Source: Stratiolaelaps scimitus (lineage: Eukaryota > Arthropoda > Arachnida > Mesostigmata > Laelapidae). From it: a stretch of DNA of 64,000 nt. Below are positions 1-12,499 of the stretch, one piece after another. The translations under genes were made by a program, and so were the position numbers. The notes beneath the pieces are model-generated. The model saw nothing but the letters and a program-made list of their open reading frames with translations, did no database searches and was not told the origin of the DNA. Every line of letters starts with the position of its first letter. Position 1 is the stretch's first letter. The stretch lies in assembly GCA_019614645.1 (NCBI GenBank), contig JABWDB010000009.1, positions 3,267,501 through 3,331,500 on the forward strand. The letters are read 5' to 3'.

Positions 1-106
1 TGTGGCAACGTGACTATGATTGCGAACGCTGCATTGGATAAGAAAACACTTTGCGGGGGCACACGTACACATTTAGATATGACACCATATAGCTACGTGC
101 TGTGAG

Positions 107-212
107 AGGTAAGGGTGAGGTAAGCTTTATTGGTGAGGCAAGGGTAAGGTAAGCTTTATTGGTTTATTAAAGGAGCAGCAATTTCACAATGCTTAAGCTC
201 TCCTATGTTTCA
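107..212 (-). mobile_element. SINE 3' end, family A
   Basis: On the minus strand this is the family-A tail: GAGCTTAAGCATTG, then CTGCTCCTTTAATAAACC, ending in repeats of a CTTACC-like unit. The terminal part carries an internal tandem duplication (GGTAAGCTTTATTGG occurs twice). The tRNA-like head is not evident, so the copy is truncated or diverged. Confidence 0.6.
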
Positions 213-1153
213 CTTGGATCGATCCGCTTCGTGTATTTCATACGGGAATATGTGGGCCATTGATCAACTACTATGGCGGACGAAGTCATGGATAGCGATT
301 ATTATTACTATTATCTTGTTATTATTCTACTATCTGTTCAATATTCACCTCCGTTTCAACGGTTCCACCTCTTCCCAGCCTCCATATGATATTGAAAGCG
401 AACCTCGAGGCGTTCGACAATCATTTGTCGCGTGTTAATATTACTCGCATTAAACAGGTAATAGCTATGTTCCTAAAGAGGCAATAGACGCATTATCTAT
501 ATGACCTCGCTGTCAGGTGACGCTTACATCCTACGAGATTGACGTGACCCTCTCTGACGGCATACTTTTATTTTGTATAGCTCGGACTGTTGTGCACTGT
601 ACATTATCTACTGGCCCGATCGAGGTAAACATCAGTAAGTACTATATCTCAGGTAGAAAGCCAACAATCATTCACACGGCTCACCCCACAAATACTACTT
701 GAGTAGCGCCTGCAAACTAGCCCGCTTCGAACTCCTCGAGTAGTCATAATCTCATCAGTAGTGGTGGTAGTGTTATATTGTAGCTCATTATAATTATTAT
801 TATCATCAGCATCATCTTGAACGACGCGCCCGCCACTACCGCGTGTTATGGAAGCTGGCGGTTCGTTGGCTGGTCGTGTCAATCGCTATTATTTGAAAGT
901 GGCCACAGCCCACGCGCGCCCGCGCATGGAAACGACGTATTATAGAAAACGCGACGTATTTTACTAAAACATATCACTCAGTGCGTCGCCGCCTCCCTGT
1001 GCAACTCACAACCATAGTAAGAGAGTAGCCATGGTGGCTGAGCAACGCTCGGCGCCAGCAACGGGCCGCTTCGGCTGTCCATTTTAGCCACCAGCAACAT
1101 CGACATCACCACGGCATAACGCCAACGGTGTGCTTCGAACATTCTACAAACTC

Positions 1154-1155
<2 letters not shown>

Positions 1156-1190
<35 letters not shown>
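1156..1190. repeat. (AT)n microsatellite
   Basis: An uninterrupted AT dinucleotide run of about 35 bases. Confidence 0.95.
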
Positions 1191-1192
<2 letters not shown>

Positions 1193-1910
1193 CCCATCGT
1201 GAATTTGCTGTCTTTAGCATAGGACTCGCAAAACGTGGGCACACTCAACACTCAAATGTTTCAACAACATGTTACCGGCATACGGATACTCGGCCAAAGA
1301 TCGTCACTGGCAATCTCGTACAGTGACACTAATTAAGAAGGTTCGTTTTTTCTAGAAGAACTTTCGCTAAAAGCACTACTCCTACATTTCTTAATGGCAC
1401 ATTAAGGACTTTTAGAGAAGCGAACATCTCACATGGTTTGTTTCCTAAAATTGGACGTTACCTCGCAATTTTTCAGCTTAAATCTCTCGGTTCGAAGTCA
1501 TTTTTTTTAATCACTTATTCATATTTTGGCTCACATCCCCAGTGTTCTCAGGGTGTCACCCCCCGTTCCCGCATCATTTTGGTCAGGCATCCGGCCATCT
1601 CGAGCGGGTTGAAGTATACTCGGCAGTATACTAATTGTCAACCGTTTGGATCGAAGACCCCGTTATTTTTACAACAACAGACCGAGCTCTTCTCTTCCTC
1701 TCTCAATCGGGGTTTCCCGCGGATCGAGCGTTACATACATATATATATATATGAGTGGATGAACAGAGTCCACTACGTCCACTAACATTGCATGATACTT
1801 GCCGGCCGCACTGACGCCAGTCAACGATGCTTCTTGCCGATGTCCATTGGAAGTAGACGCGTGTTTATTTCATGTCTGTAAAATTTTCCTCCGGAACAGT
1901 TTACGAAAAG

Positions 1911-2011
1911 GGAGAGAGAGAGAGAGAGAGACTATCAACGATGTCACAGCGATGAAAACCTATTTACCTGTACATGCAGTGACGATATAATAATAATAAT
2001 AATAATAATAA
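1911..2011. repeat. (GA)n and (TAA)n microsatellites
   Basis: A GA run near 1911-1931 and a TAA run near 1988-2011, in non-coding sequence. Confidence 0.9.
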
Positions 2012-3599
2012 AGCTGTTGTCTGCTGTCGAGCTCCACTCTTTCTTCCACGATGTCAATGAGGTGGGGCGTTCATGGCACGTACCACGCCTGGCATATTTG
2101 TATGACTCAACATTAATGACTAAGCAAGTAAAGTATATTCAGAGTACAGGTGGATACTATAGATGATCGTTCAATGAAGAAGACACCATTGTTGTTCTGA
2201 TGTTCAGACGTGACTCACAAACTGGCCGTTTCGTTGATCGAATCACCACATCTATTAAGCTTTGTTTATCTAGCTCACGTTTGTGAATAATTTCATGTGA
2301 GTTCGTTGTTGAATTTGGCATAGCATAAAAGCTTCTTGCAGGACAGCGTTGTGTAGCCAGCGCGACAGCTAAGGAACAATAACATTCAGCGTTTGGTGTG
2401 AAAATTAGCGGCCCTGTGTGTTTCCCTCGCGAAACACTCGACTTGGTGCTCTCTGTTCCGTGTTGAATTTAACTGCAAAGTTGCCAATAAAAGTATACGA
2501 ATCTTGGGCATGGCCGTTAAGTTACCGTACGATTTTATTGCGTCATTTCTACCCGTGGCCTACCAGACGTGCCTGAGACACCGTCTCCTCATTTTTCCAA
2601 GGAGCCACTCCTGGTCAGTAATCCACTTGAATCACTCCCTCCCCCGCCCACGTCCTCTCGCTCTCTCTCTCTCTATCTCCCTACAAAATTCTGCTATCGA
2701 GGAGTAAAATCGTTGCTGTGAGAGCTGTTCACTGCAAAGTGCTCCTTGCCTAAAGGTCCCCTATCGAGAAACATCTACAACAGACTTCCTCCATGCTAAA
2801 GCGATCTGAAATAACAGTTATGGACCGCTGTCTGGCTCAAGGTCTGTCGCTTCGACGCCCGATGTTAATGCTAAAATTTGTGGTGTTCACATTCGTCTTT
2901 TCAGACATACGAGCTTGTTGTCTTAGCCTTCCCAACTTACTCTAGTGGCAATTATAATAATTCACTTGGTACGAATGCGGGGAGCTAGACGGCCAATGAG
3001 TATTTTATTATTAAACCAAGTATGGTGAAATAACAAAACAGATTAGTGGATTCTAGCATAAAACATCATTCTCTCCAAAGAAATCAATAATATTAGCTCG
3101 TTCGGAGCTATATTGTGTACGAAATATCGTTGCTACCCTTTGAACTTTTGGAAATAAGTGATTTTTTTTTTCTATTTTTTGTATGTATCAGAGGCACTCT
3201 GCTTTACTTTCTATGCACCGGAGCCAGCGAGCTTTCGGGAACCTCTGAACGGCAGAATACTTCCCATTTGCGTTACCATACCTAATTTTCGTTGTCGATA
3301 GCTTCCTAAATAGCAAATCGGTATTTACATAATGTACACCACCAACTGTCCTCGATTTGAGGGATTGCCCTCGAGACGACCGTGTTAGCTGTGATTCCAC
3401 CTTGCTTTTCGGTATCAGCCGAGAGTCCTTTCTCTTCTATTTTTCAGAGCTGGAGGATCCCTAGAAATTTTTTTGTTACTGGTGGCTCCGATGCCCAAGT
3501 GATCAAGCTGTTCTATCCGCCATTGCTCGTGTACCCTTTCTTGAACATTTGCCGCATAGTCTGCAGCCGCAACAACCTACGCCCCTACAATAACCGCGT

Positions 3600-4807
3600 C
3601 TCGGCGTTATATCAATGATAGAGACAGTCCCTCTCCCGTTCCAACGTTCATTCCGTTCGTTGCGTCCCATCTGCCCTCAGCAAGGGCCGCGCCACCGCCG
3701 CCGCACTCTTCTCTCGAGTGCGAACTCCAGCCCCAGAGGGTGTACAGTCTCGGCCTGCGTCGACTCGCCTCAGTTCGTCGCCGCCGCCGCCGCCGCCGCC
3801 GACGAAGGCAGCTGGGCGTTCGTGATATATCACATACGAACTCTAACGGGGCAAATTAGAGAACGAACAGAACGACGGAGGGACCGTTGGCACAGCGCTG
3901 ACAAGCTCCTGGACTGCCTTCCTTCCTAGAGGCTGCATTTGTTTCTCTTTTGTCTCCGAGAGCTCCACCCAGCTCAAGCAGCTCGCTCGGAGCGCCTGTC
4001 CAGTATCTGCGATGGGGCCGATCGGAGGGGACTTACGGAGACCGAGGGGCGGAAGAAACTCAGCGTTGAGCGGTGCGGCGGCGGCGGCGGCGGCAGCAGC
4101 AGCGGCGGCAGACGTAGTTTACTTCGGCACCTTTCGTTCGGCGAGAGCCTCATAGGTACCCCCCGACCGCCGGCCTTCCCACGGAAACCCCCGCAGAGCC
4201 ACTGCAGCAGCCCCCGCAGAGCCACTGCAGCAGCCCCCGCAGAGATACGACGTCACTATTTCACTCAACCGGGTCATCAGCGCACGGCAACTGACGCCAC
4301 GGCCGCTGCTTCTGTGCCTGCTAGTGCTGCCGCTGCTGCCACCATCGTCAGGTTCAGGGAACAACGTGGAGATTCACCATCCAGCTCGAACCACCGCTGT
4401 CACTGAGATCACGGCGATTCCTCGTATATACTTCCACCACAAGGAGCTATATTATGGCTGTTCTCCCTGAAACAACCTGCGTATCGTTCAGACAGGGACC
4501 CGCGGCCGTTAGAAAGCCGACCAGCTAGCATGTCGCAGTATGGGCCTACATAAGAAGAGCAAGTCAACCTCATATTTTGATGATTTTGCTGTTGTTGTTG
4601 CCAGCTAAGGCCACGTGTCTCCGTCCGCCCTTTGGCCGTGTGCACTGAGGCTCGACGGAGACCGCCTCGAACTGACGCGGATGTCCATCTTAAGCGACAG
4701 CCAGTCACTCGAGCAGCAGCAGCAGCCGCTGAGCTCGCTCGCACAGCTTTGTCGTTATATATATAATACCGTTATTTTCGCCATTGTGGTCGTTGTTCTT
4801 GTTATTG

Positions 4808-4838
<31 letters not shown>

Positions 4839-5480
4839 TGTTGTTGTTGTTGTTGTTGTTGTTGCTGCTTCTGCTGTGGCGGACAGTGCCGTGATGTTCC
4901 CTAGCGACAAGAACAGCGCCACCACTGACTCGACGACCACTGACAATAATGATAACATTCTGCCCTCCGTCGTTCTTATAGCGAGCATCGTCAGCAAAGC
5001 AACGAGATCAGCAGCAGCAGCAGCAGCCGCTGCAGAACAACGAGAGCATGAGCAGGGGCCGCCAGACGAAGAATAACAGCAGCGACAAGTTCCTTGCTAC
5101 CGCTAGCCGGCTCGTCCCATCGGCGAGGTTTAATAGCAACACCAGCAGCAGCAACAGCAGCAGCAGCAGTAGATCGACCCTAGTGAAACGCATACAAACA
5201 AACACCGACCGAAACAGCAGCCCAGAAGGAAAGCAGCTGGAAACAGCGGGGAAGAACAGACCTCTTGAAACGAGAAAAGGTGAACTAATCGTGTCCTTTG
5301 CTTTTTCAAGCAGGAAATCGAGACGGAAGCTTAGCAGAACGAAACATACGAATCAAGATTGCTTGTTTGCTATTGTACCTTCCCATGTCGTCAGGACAAC
5401 AATGAGGTCGCTGCCGGCGGCGCATAAAAGCAGTCGCGCGGTGGGTGTCGGAAGCGGGGGGGGGGGCAGGGGGGAGTAAA
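3600..5480. other. GC-rich trinucleotide island 1
   Basis: Contains (GCC)n near 3780, (GGC)n near 4080, the 23-bp tandem repeat, and CAG, GTT and GCT runs from 4700 to 5180. ORFs of 100-155 codons occur on both strands but are driven by repeats. It may be a 5' UTR, first exon or promoter of an unseen gene. No family was recognised. Confidence 0.4.
4188..4244 (+). repeat. 23-bp tandem repeat, about 2.5 copies
   Basis: The unit begins CCCCCGCAGAGCCACTGCAG. Two identical full copies occur at 4188-4210 and 4211-4233, with a partial third copy to 4244. The period is not a multiple of three, so it shifts frame in any reading through it. Confidence 0.8.
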
Positions 5481-7905
5481 TGGGTTCTTTTGCTGGATCA
5501 ATTTCGAGTGATTGTTGACAATCAAGCATTGTCACCGCTGAGCGTGTCGCTTCCTATTGTCGAACTATCGTAGTAGTGTATTGTGGGGAACGACAACTCT
5601 TCGATAAATTTCCGTGTTGCTAAGAGCGTAGGCACAGGTGAAATGGGCCTGATTGCTAGGAAGCTAAGGCCCAGCCCATTGGTATGCTCTCGGCCTAGCG
5701 CAAAAATACCATATCGTCACATGGGCCATATCTAAACACGCTGCCGTTCATTTAATAAGCCACTAGAACGTTTAATCTTAACTCTGGCTAATTCAAACAA
5801 AAATAGAGAGCTGAAACAGGGTATAGGTCTCCCGAAGGCTACGTAACATCATTTGTTGATCACAGACGAGCATGTTCTCTTGTGTGACCTATTGCCCAGC
5901 ACATAATGCACTCTCGCGTGATTTCGCTTACGCATCGACATACAACGTCCAACAGTTCCATTTCGAATACCACACACAGATATTGGCCGTTTCCTGTTCT
6001 CTGCCCAGCATTCGGTAAAGCTATCGATACTTTCTGAGTTCTAATTGATTAAAGGAAAATGGTATTTCCCTCGACAAGTCGAGGAGTATATATATATAAT
6101 CCGTGCGACCGCTTCCATTTCTCGATCGACATATCTACCAATCGATCGAAGAGAACTATTGTAATGGATCCGATCCATAAATAATTGATATCATTGACAG
6201 TGTCCCATTTCCTTAGCAATTGTCGATAATGAGTCTGTATGTCTGTCTCGTTGGCAGATGGCACCCGTGAGTACAAGGTCGAATGGGATACCCTAAATTC
6301 TGCTCTGATTTCCAATTGTTGACACGCTATAAGTCGCAAGATGAGGAGAGAGTCTACGGTGTCAAGTAAATATGTGAGTATTTGCCTTCAAAGTGCAATA
6401 GCTCTTTGCCGATTTTAGAATGAAGGTATACATTTACAATTGTGCAGATTACCAACGCAACTCTGATCAACTGAGTAATAATAGATCAATGCAATTGCAT
6501 AACTGTATACGCTTATGGAATCAGTTACACGATTCAACACAGTGATTCAATTACCTGCAAGCGTGTGCAGAGAGGCCGAAAGGGTCCGTCTTATGAGGGG
6601 ACGCTGAACGTAGTTACGTGAACAGTAAATGTTGGCTTCGAGTCAGCCCGGAAAGTTTACTAATGGACTTCGTTCGCAACACGCCACCCGAAGGCGTAAT
6701 TGATGCCCGCGCTCTTTTTGCCTCTTCGTAACGCGATTTACTATTGAGTTCCATTGGAACAATGGCGACAATTTGTTGAGCGACGCGATATTGCCTGCTC
6801 CAAACGTGCACGCCGATATTTTTGAATGTCGTCGAACTCGTTCCACGGCGGGATAGTGAGGCCGGGGGGCGCGGCTGGAGAAACTAGCGTCGCCTACAAA
6901 CGTCAGTCATTCTGCTACAGACCAAGCGCCAAGTGAAATTCGTTCACCATTCGCTCGCCAAGAACCGAACAATTCACAGCGATGAAATAGACGAATTGCC
7001 GTATTGGCAGAAGATGAATCGCTCGGTACCAAGCGTCGGATGTCAGGGGTCGGCGGCTCACCCGAAACGAGGCGATTAACGGTGACAGCGAGGAACCGTA
7101 CAACACTCTGACGTACAAATCAAAAAGCGAGTACGTCACGCTATCGTTAATATGCGCACGTAATTCGACGTTGCTACTCAGAACGCAGGATAGTCGAACA
7201 CCTTTGTAATTAGGCTGGCTGTGTTGATTTGCAGGGCAAGCGCACGACGTCCCCATACGGGATTACCATAATAAGTAATTTATTCAGGCTGCTGGCCGAG
7301 AGCAAGAAAGCCGTGATCAAGTAAATCGCAGCCGGCGGTGTTGTCTTTGTTACGCTGCCGTCTTATGCCGTACCAGAATTGCTATTCTGTCTGCACGCGC
7401 GCATTTACCGCTAGGTAACACCGTTCGTTACAATGGTGGGTTGTCGGCAACTCATTGAAAGACTCAATAATGTGCGCGGGGTCGTTTGTTGGGCAGCACC
7501 TTTCGGTGGCTGTGCAAAGAGGCAATGCCATCGCCTCCCTCGGGGGTGACCATCACCTCGACCTCAGCCTGACACCCTGTCCCCCAAATGCATCACTAAT
7601 TATTGTATTTTAAAACACACAATCATAATATATATATATATATTTTTTTTTTTGGTTTAGATTATATTAGCGTATACAAGGTTTGTCAACCCACAACTGG
7701 CCCTCAATCTCGTCTCCTTAAGTGGACTCCGCCACGGATCTTCATCCACTTGAGGGTAGTGCTACAGGTACCGTTCACGATGGTACTCGTGGAGAGGCAT
7801 AGATGTATAAGCTCACTTCGTTACCTCCTATATATTGGGCCTATTGGTCGCAACCTGTAGTCCCGTAATGTTCGCAAAGCTTACCCTTAGTTAAAGATAA
7901 CGAAT

Positions 7906-8184
7906 TCAAGCCTTCTTTTTCGATATAGTGTCAGACGACAAGGCGTCATCTGCATATATTTTAGACATCATGTACCCTTCCTCTTTAACAACGTTATTGA
8001 GGAAATAGAGGTTGCATAGACACGACGAGGAGGGCAAGAAGGCACCAGCGTACGAAATGTCGGTCTTCAGACGATATAGTCTTACAGAAGTGGACACTCG
8101 ACCGTTCAACACAGGTGTCGGACATGTGAATTCGAGAGCTAGTGTGAGCCCCCCCCTATACTGAAGTACGCTATGGGTCTGCAT
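7906..8184 (-). pseudogene. Possible degenerate retrotransposon reverse-transcriptase fragment
   Basis: A minus-strand frame of about 92 codons shows, in the order expected of a retroelement RT, VLNGRVS, then LPSSSCL in the position of the usual PQGS motif, then LYFLNNVV, and finally KIYADDAL. The YADD box is the catalytic motif of RT domain 5, and the spacing from LPSSS to YADD is near normal. The usual Gln-Gly is missing, the frame ends soon after YADD, and no further RT domains are visible. It would be an old, inactive fragment. The match is short, so chance is a real alternative. Confidence 0.3.
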
Positions 8185-9501
8185 TGCCCGTCATCAGGGT
8201 GGGACAGTTCAGGGTCGAGATCTCCCCTGGGTAAACAGGACGAGCCGTCATATAGCTCATGACACTTTTTGAGGTTCATGGGTTCGACAATATTCCCTAC
8301 ACCGCGATGGGTAATCGTACGATACAAGCGGCAGCCCAAGGCGCGGGCAAACGCGCTTTAAATATACCGTGCGTCATCACGCGTTGACATAAGGTCACTC
8401 GGCAGTCCCTAATTAATCCATCTAATCATCTCGCTCTTCTGGCTGATCTGAAAGAGGAGATACCGGTAGAAGATATCACCGTAATGTGTCTGTGTGCATG
8501 TATACACAGTGGGGATATATTGATGTGAAGTGATGTTGTTCAACACTGTACCGAACAACGATGATAACAAATTTCGAATGATAGTGAATTACGGCCACGC
8601 CTGGCACAGTGAAGCCGACGTCGAGCCGATTACCTGCTCGCTGCCGTCCGTCTCAGAATGACAGATCACCTTTGACGTTCACCTGTAGAGGAGAGCATGC
8701 GTGGCTCTAGCGATCACTTGAACTCTTGCGTGCTAGCCGAGAGATCGAGCCTACCGTAGATAGACAAAGATAGCTGCGCGTCGATACAAATGACTGTAGT
8801 CGAGCTGCGCTCATTTTTATCTCGGCCGCCGACGTCGTCGACTGATTCAAGTCTCCTTCGGTCGACTCACTGACGTGGCCGTCGGTGATCTGAAGTGCAG
8901 CCGGCCTCTAACGGTCTCGGCGAGAGAAGACGGCGACTAGCTTAATAGCTACATAGTGCAGGGGGACTAAACAAACTCGCATCTATCTCCGTATCTCGAT
9001 CTCTCTCTCTCTCTCTTTCTCTAGGTCTCGTCTTGGCAATGATCACCCAGATCACTGACGGGCGGGCGGCTCAGCAACAGCTGGTTAGTAGCTTGCCCGG
9101 TCGGTTGCCCACTTACTCAAGCCATACGCATTTCTCGCAGCTGCGGTGCAGAGGCGGTGGTGCCCATCATGAGGTGGCTGGCCGTCTCGTTGTCCGTCTA
9201 GATGCTGTTAGCTAACGTTCCCTAGCTGTTCTCGCACTGTCTGACAAAAGCGAGCCATTTTTAGCAATGCTACTGCAGCACTACGATCATACATAGCGCC
9301 GCGTATAGGCACGTCACGGCGCAGAGAACACTAGCCGCTGACACTCATGACTACAGCACAGCTTACAGTGCCGGTCGTGGAGGAAGAGCTTCTGTCCGGC
9401 AACGGTAACAGGTAATATTCGCTGCCGAACGCATTCGTGCTTGATCTCTGCCCGTTGTGCCGCTATTGCTTCTTCCCGCCGTACACTTAGCACAACGAGA
9501 C

Positions 9502-9549
<48 letters not shown>
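9502..9549. repeat. (AT)n microsatellite
   Basis: An AT run of about 48 bases with one interruption (AC). Confidence 0.95.
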
Positions 9550-9551
<2 letters not shown>

Positions 9552-10149
9552 ATGTGACGGACGCGTCACATCGCGTCATCAAGAAGAATCAATAAGAGGG
9601 AACACACCGGACAATTTCTCACGCGGCGAACATTTTACCCCATTACCATAGGTATATAGTATTGTGTATGATAGTGCCCAGTTCTTATGATAGCTACGTA
9701 CATATGATAGTTCTGAGGGGCGGGGGGTGGGGGCAAATCAGGACACATCGCATTATGCCACGAACCTGTTTCTTCTTCAGTCGCCGTCCGTTGCCGAATG
9801 GCGGCCAACAACAAACCGCAGCGCTGTGTCAGCCTATGCAGAGAGAATCGATGCACAGTCAACGCTGAGATGTACACTATTGCAGCTGGGCAGAAATTCC
9901 GAGGAGTCTCCACGAGATAGTGTTCCAGTCGTCATTGCTTTCACTAAATTCCCTTTATACTTTCCTTGGCGCGATGATATGCCGACGCGTACACTCAATA
10001 CACGATAACACTGGGCCGATTTCGTTGTCACACAAGATAGCAGGAGGGGCCCGTAACACGGGCTGCAGCTATACGCTGCAGCACGCTCTTCTCTCACGTT
10101 CGATTCGGATCTGCTACTTCCGACGTCTGCGATATATCGCCTGCTAGAA

Positions 10150-11620
10150 CCGTCCCCCCGGAACGTCCCCGATAGCCTCACATCGCATCGTTCGCCTGTG
10201 GCACTGATTAGTTCAGCTGTATACGGCTATACACCGCTGTACGTTCGCCCGCCCGCCCCGCTAACCGCACGACCGTAATCCACAAGTGATTTCGGGCATG
10301 AACACCAGTCGTCGCAGCGCCACACGGGACGAAGCGCCCGACATCGACTGAACCCGAAGAACGAGCAACTACACCCTTTCCATCTCATGTGGTTGACTCT
10401 CGCAACAAAGCGCACAAGCAGCGGCAACAGACGAGCGGCGGTTACATAGGCTCAACATGTACGACATCCGTCCACAGACACACACAGACACACGAGACAT
10501 TGAGATGGACGGCCAGAGCCACACCGTCGGATGAGCAGATATACAGAATTTCGAAATGCTCGACACAACACACTCGCTCGCTTACACACTCAGATAGTCG
10601 CGGTTGGGTCACAGAGCGTCGCTTGACGAGAGTCGTCACTTGTCGATCGCTTCGCCTCTGCTCGCCGCCTCAGAGTTGTTGGCGCTCGCTCGACGCTCGG
10701 ATTCGGACGATACACCGTCAAGTGGCGGCGGCGGCGGTGGCGGCGGTGGCGGCCGAGTCGACAGAGCCAACTTACGGCGGATGGAGGAGGACTCAAGAGA
10801 ATCGCACCGCACGCCGAAGCCAGCGCGGGAGGGAGAGCGCGGGAGAACGAGAGAGAGAGAGAGAGAGAGAGAGGTATCTATCTCGGCAGCAGGAGGGACC
10901 GTCAGCCCGACAGGGCCAGCTGGCTGCTATATGGCTGCAGCTGACGGCAGCGGCGAGTGAGACACGACAGTGTCGGCAGCAGCAGCATCGCCGCCTATGA
11001 TCAGCCCCGCATGAAGGCGGCACGCAGGGCAGCCCGCCGAGACGACGCGCAACAACGCCTGCCAGCCAACCAAGCAAGCAAGCAAGTTGCTTGCTTGCTT
11101 ACGGCGTCGGCGAGAAAACGGCGGTGGCGGCACAGTCGGGAGAGTCAACGTTAGCGGCTGCTACAGCAGCAGCAGAGACGCGGCTGGCGGCTTGAACTCG
11201 CTCGAGGCTTTTGCCCTGCAGACAAGCGGCAGTGGCAACAGTACAGAGAATGAATGAGCAGCGCTCTGCGTGCTGACGGATGCTCTGAAGTTTGTGTACC
11301 GCCACCAACGGCTCTCACACGGATCAGCGGCGGCTGGGTGAGGGGAGACGGAGAAACCAGTAGCGGGAAAGGGTCGTCATGGCCAGAGGCAGACATAGCC
11401 ATGTGGCTGCGGCAGGAGGTTGCCGTACGGTCCCGCGGGTTGTCGTCCACCCAAGCAAGCGGCGATATCTGTCGCTGGGGGACCGCCACTTGATCGGAAC
11501 ACATCGCGGACTGCGCACCGGCACCAGCAAACACCGGCGGAACGCCTGACGAAAGGTGTCATCACTGCGGGAAGGTGCCTGATTGATCTGCACGGCCCAT
11601 GAATGCATATGCACATCAGC
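10150..11620. other. GC-rich trinucleotide island 2
   Basis: Contains (GGC)n near 10725, (GA)n near 10850, CAG runs, and the AAGC palindrome. A 203-codon plus-strand ORF at 10389-11000 is rich in Arg, Gln and Ala through the repeats and has no recognisable domain. Likely a promoter or 5' UTR region, or a non-coding RNA. Confidence 0.4.
11072..11100. repeat. (AAGC)n/(GCTT)n palindrome
   Basis: AAGCAAGCAAGCAA is followed, after one base, by its exact complement TTGCTTGCTTGCTT. It lies inside a GC-rich island. Confidence 0.8.
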
Positions 11621-12389
11621 TGAGTGAACCGTTGAGCGCGTGGAAAATGCAGAAGAAAGCGGTTGCAGAGAGGCGCACGATTTGAATTCGCCGCGGGAAA
11701 GGAAGAATATATCAGGTTTTTGGAAGGCTAAAAATTATAGCGATAGAGGATGCTGCTTATGGATGGTTGAAGAGGGTGGCACACGTTCACGGGGACAGAT
11801 CGCGAGTGTTGAATAGATCGGACCGCAGTCGAATTACACGTGTTGCTCTCAGAGTGATCTCAGTAGGTGGTGCACGTGGGAAGTCGTCATACAGAGTAAA
11901 TATAAACTAGCAGTGTCTAGCCTGTATCATATGATGCTCGTGTAGAATTCATGCTCGGCGGTTGAGCAAACACGACCAAGCTCATCGTGTGATTGGGATG
12001 TTCATAGGCGGTGGCTGCAAACGCTCTCCATCCTAGTCTTATAGCCAGAGTGGTTCGACAAAAAAAGCGTATCAAAATACCTATATGTAGTGTAGAAGGG
12101 CACTACTACGGTCGGGGTAGCCTTGCAAATTGCGGACATCCACTGTCATCCCGATGTGAGCTACGACACCTGACATGAATCCGTGGCGCTCAATTCTTCA
12201 GTCACATGGCTCTCTCTCTCTCTTGCCTGAGCTGCTAATATTTGCTTTGCGGCTGTCTTCCTCTCAGCTTCAAACATTTGACGTCCACCGTATTGCTTTT
12301 GCATTGCTTCGTAATTGCACGGACCCCCAAAATTGCAAATGTGCAAAGGTCGGGATCGATACGTCTGTGTATGCGTTCACGTACGTGTC

Positions 12390-12493
12390 GCAGCTCCGAT
12401 AGCTTTTTTTTTTGTTTTTTCGAGCTGACCCTCAGCTGTTCCCCTATGTGACAGGCCTCAGCTCTTAACCTTTCGGGTGCAGCTCCGATAGCT
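12390..12493 (-). mobile_element. Short A-tailed retroposon with 15-bp target-site duplication (copy 1)
   Basis: The 15-base sequence GCAGCTCCGATAGCT occurs at 12390-12404 and again, unchanged, at 12479-12493. Between them on the minus strand lies a unit of about 58 bases starting ACCCGAAAGGTTAAG and ending GGGTCAGCTCG, followed by an A-rich tail. Direct flanking repeats plus an A-tail are the mark of LINE-type retroposition of an RNA. The unit has a self-complementary pair, GAGCTGA and TCAGCTC. A second copy lies at 53412-53475. The parent RNA was not recognised. Confidence 0.8.
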
Positions 12494-12499
12494 AGGCAG

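Larger units (their letters stand above)
213..3600. other. Non-coding, AT-rich; microsatellites only
   Basis: No recognisable exon. ORFs here are short and without family resemblance. The stretch 2320-2470 has a TATA-like CATAAAAG followed by CT-rich sequence and could be a promoter, but nothing confirms it. Confidence 0.5.
5480..10150. other. Non-coding interval
   Basis: Apart from the RT-like fragment and an AT microsatellite, nothing is recognised. A minus-strand ORF of 113 codons at 6915-7256 has no family resemblance. Confidence 0.4.

Noticed and set aside
10389..11000. 203-codon plus-strand ORF in a GC island
   Set aside because: Arg/Gln/Ala-rich composition follows from GA, GGC and CAG repeats. 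Long ORFs occur on the other strand too.
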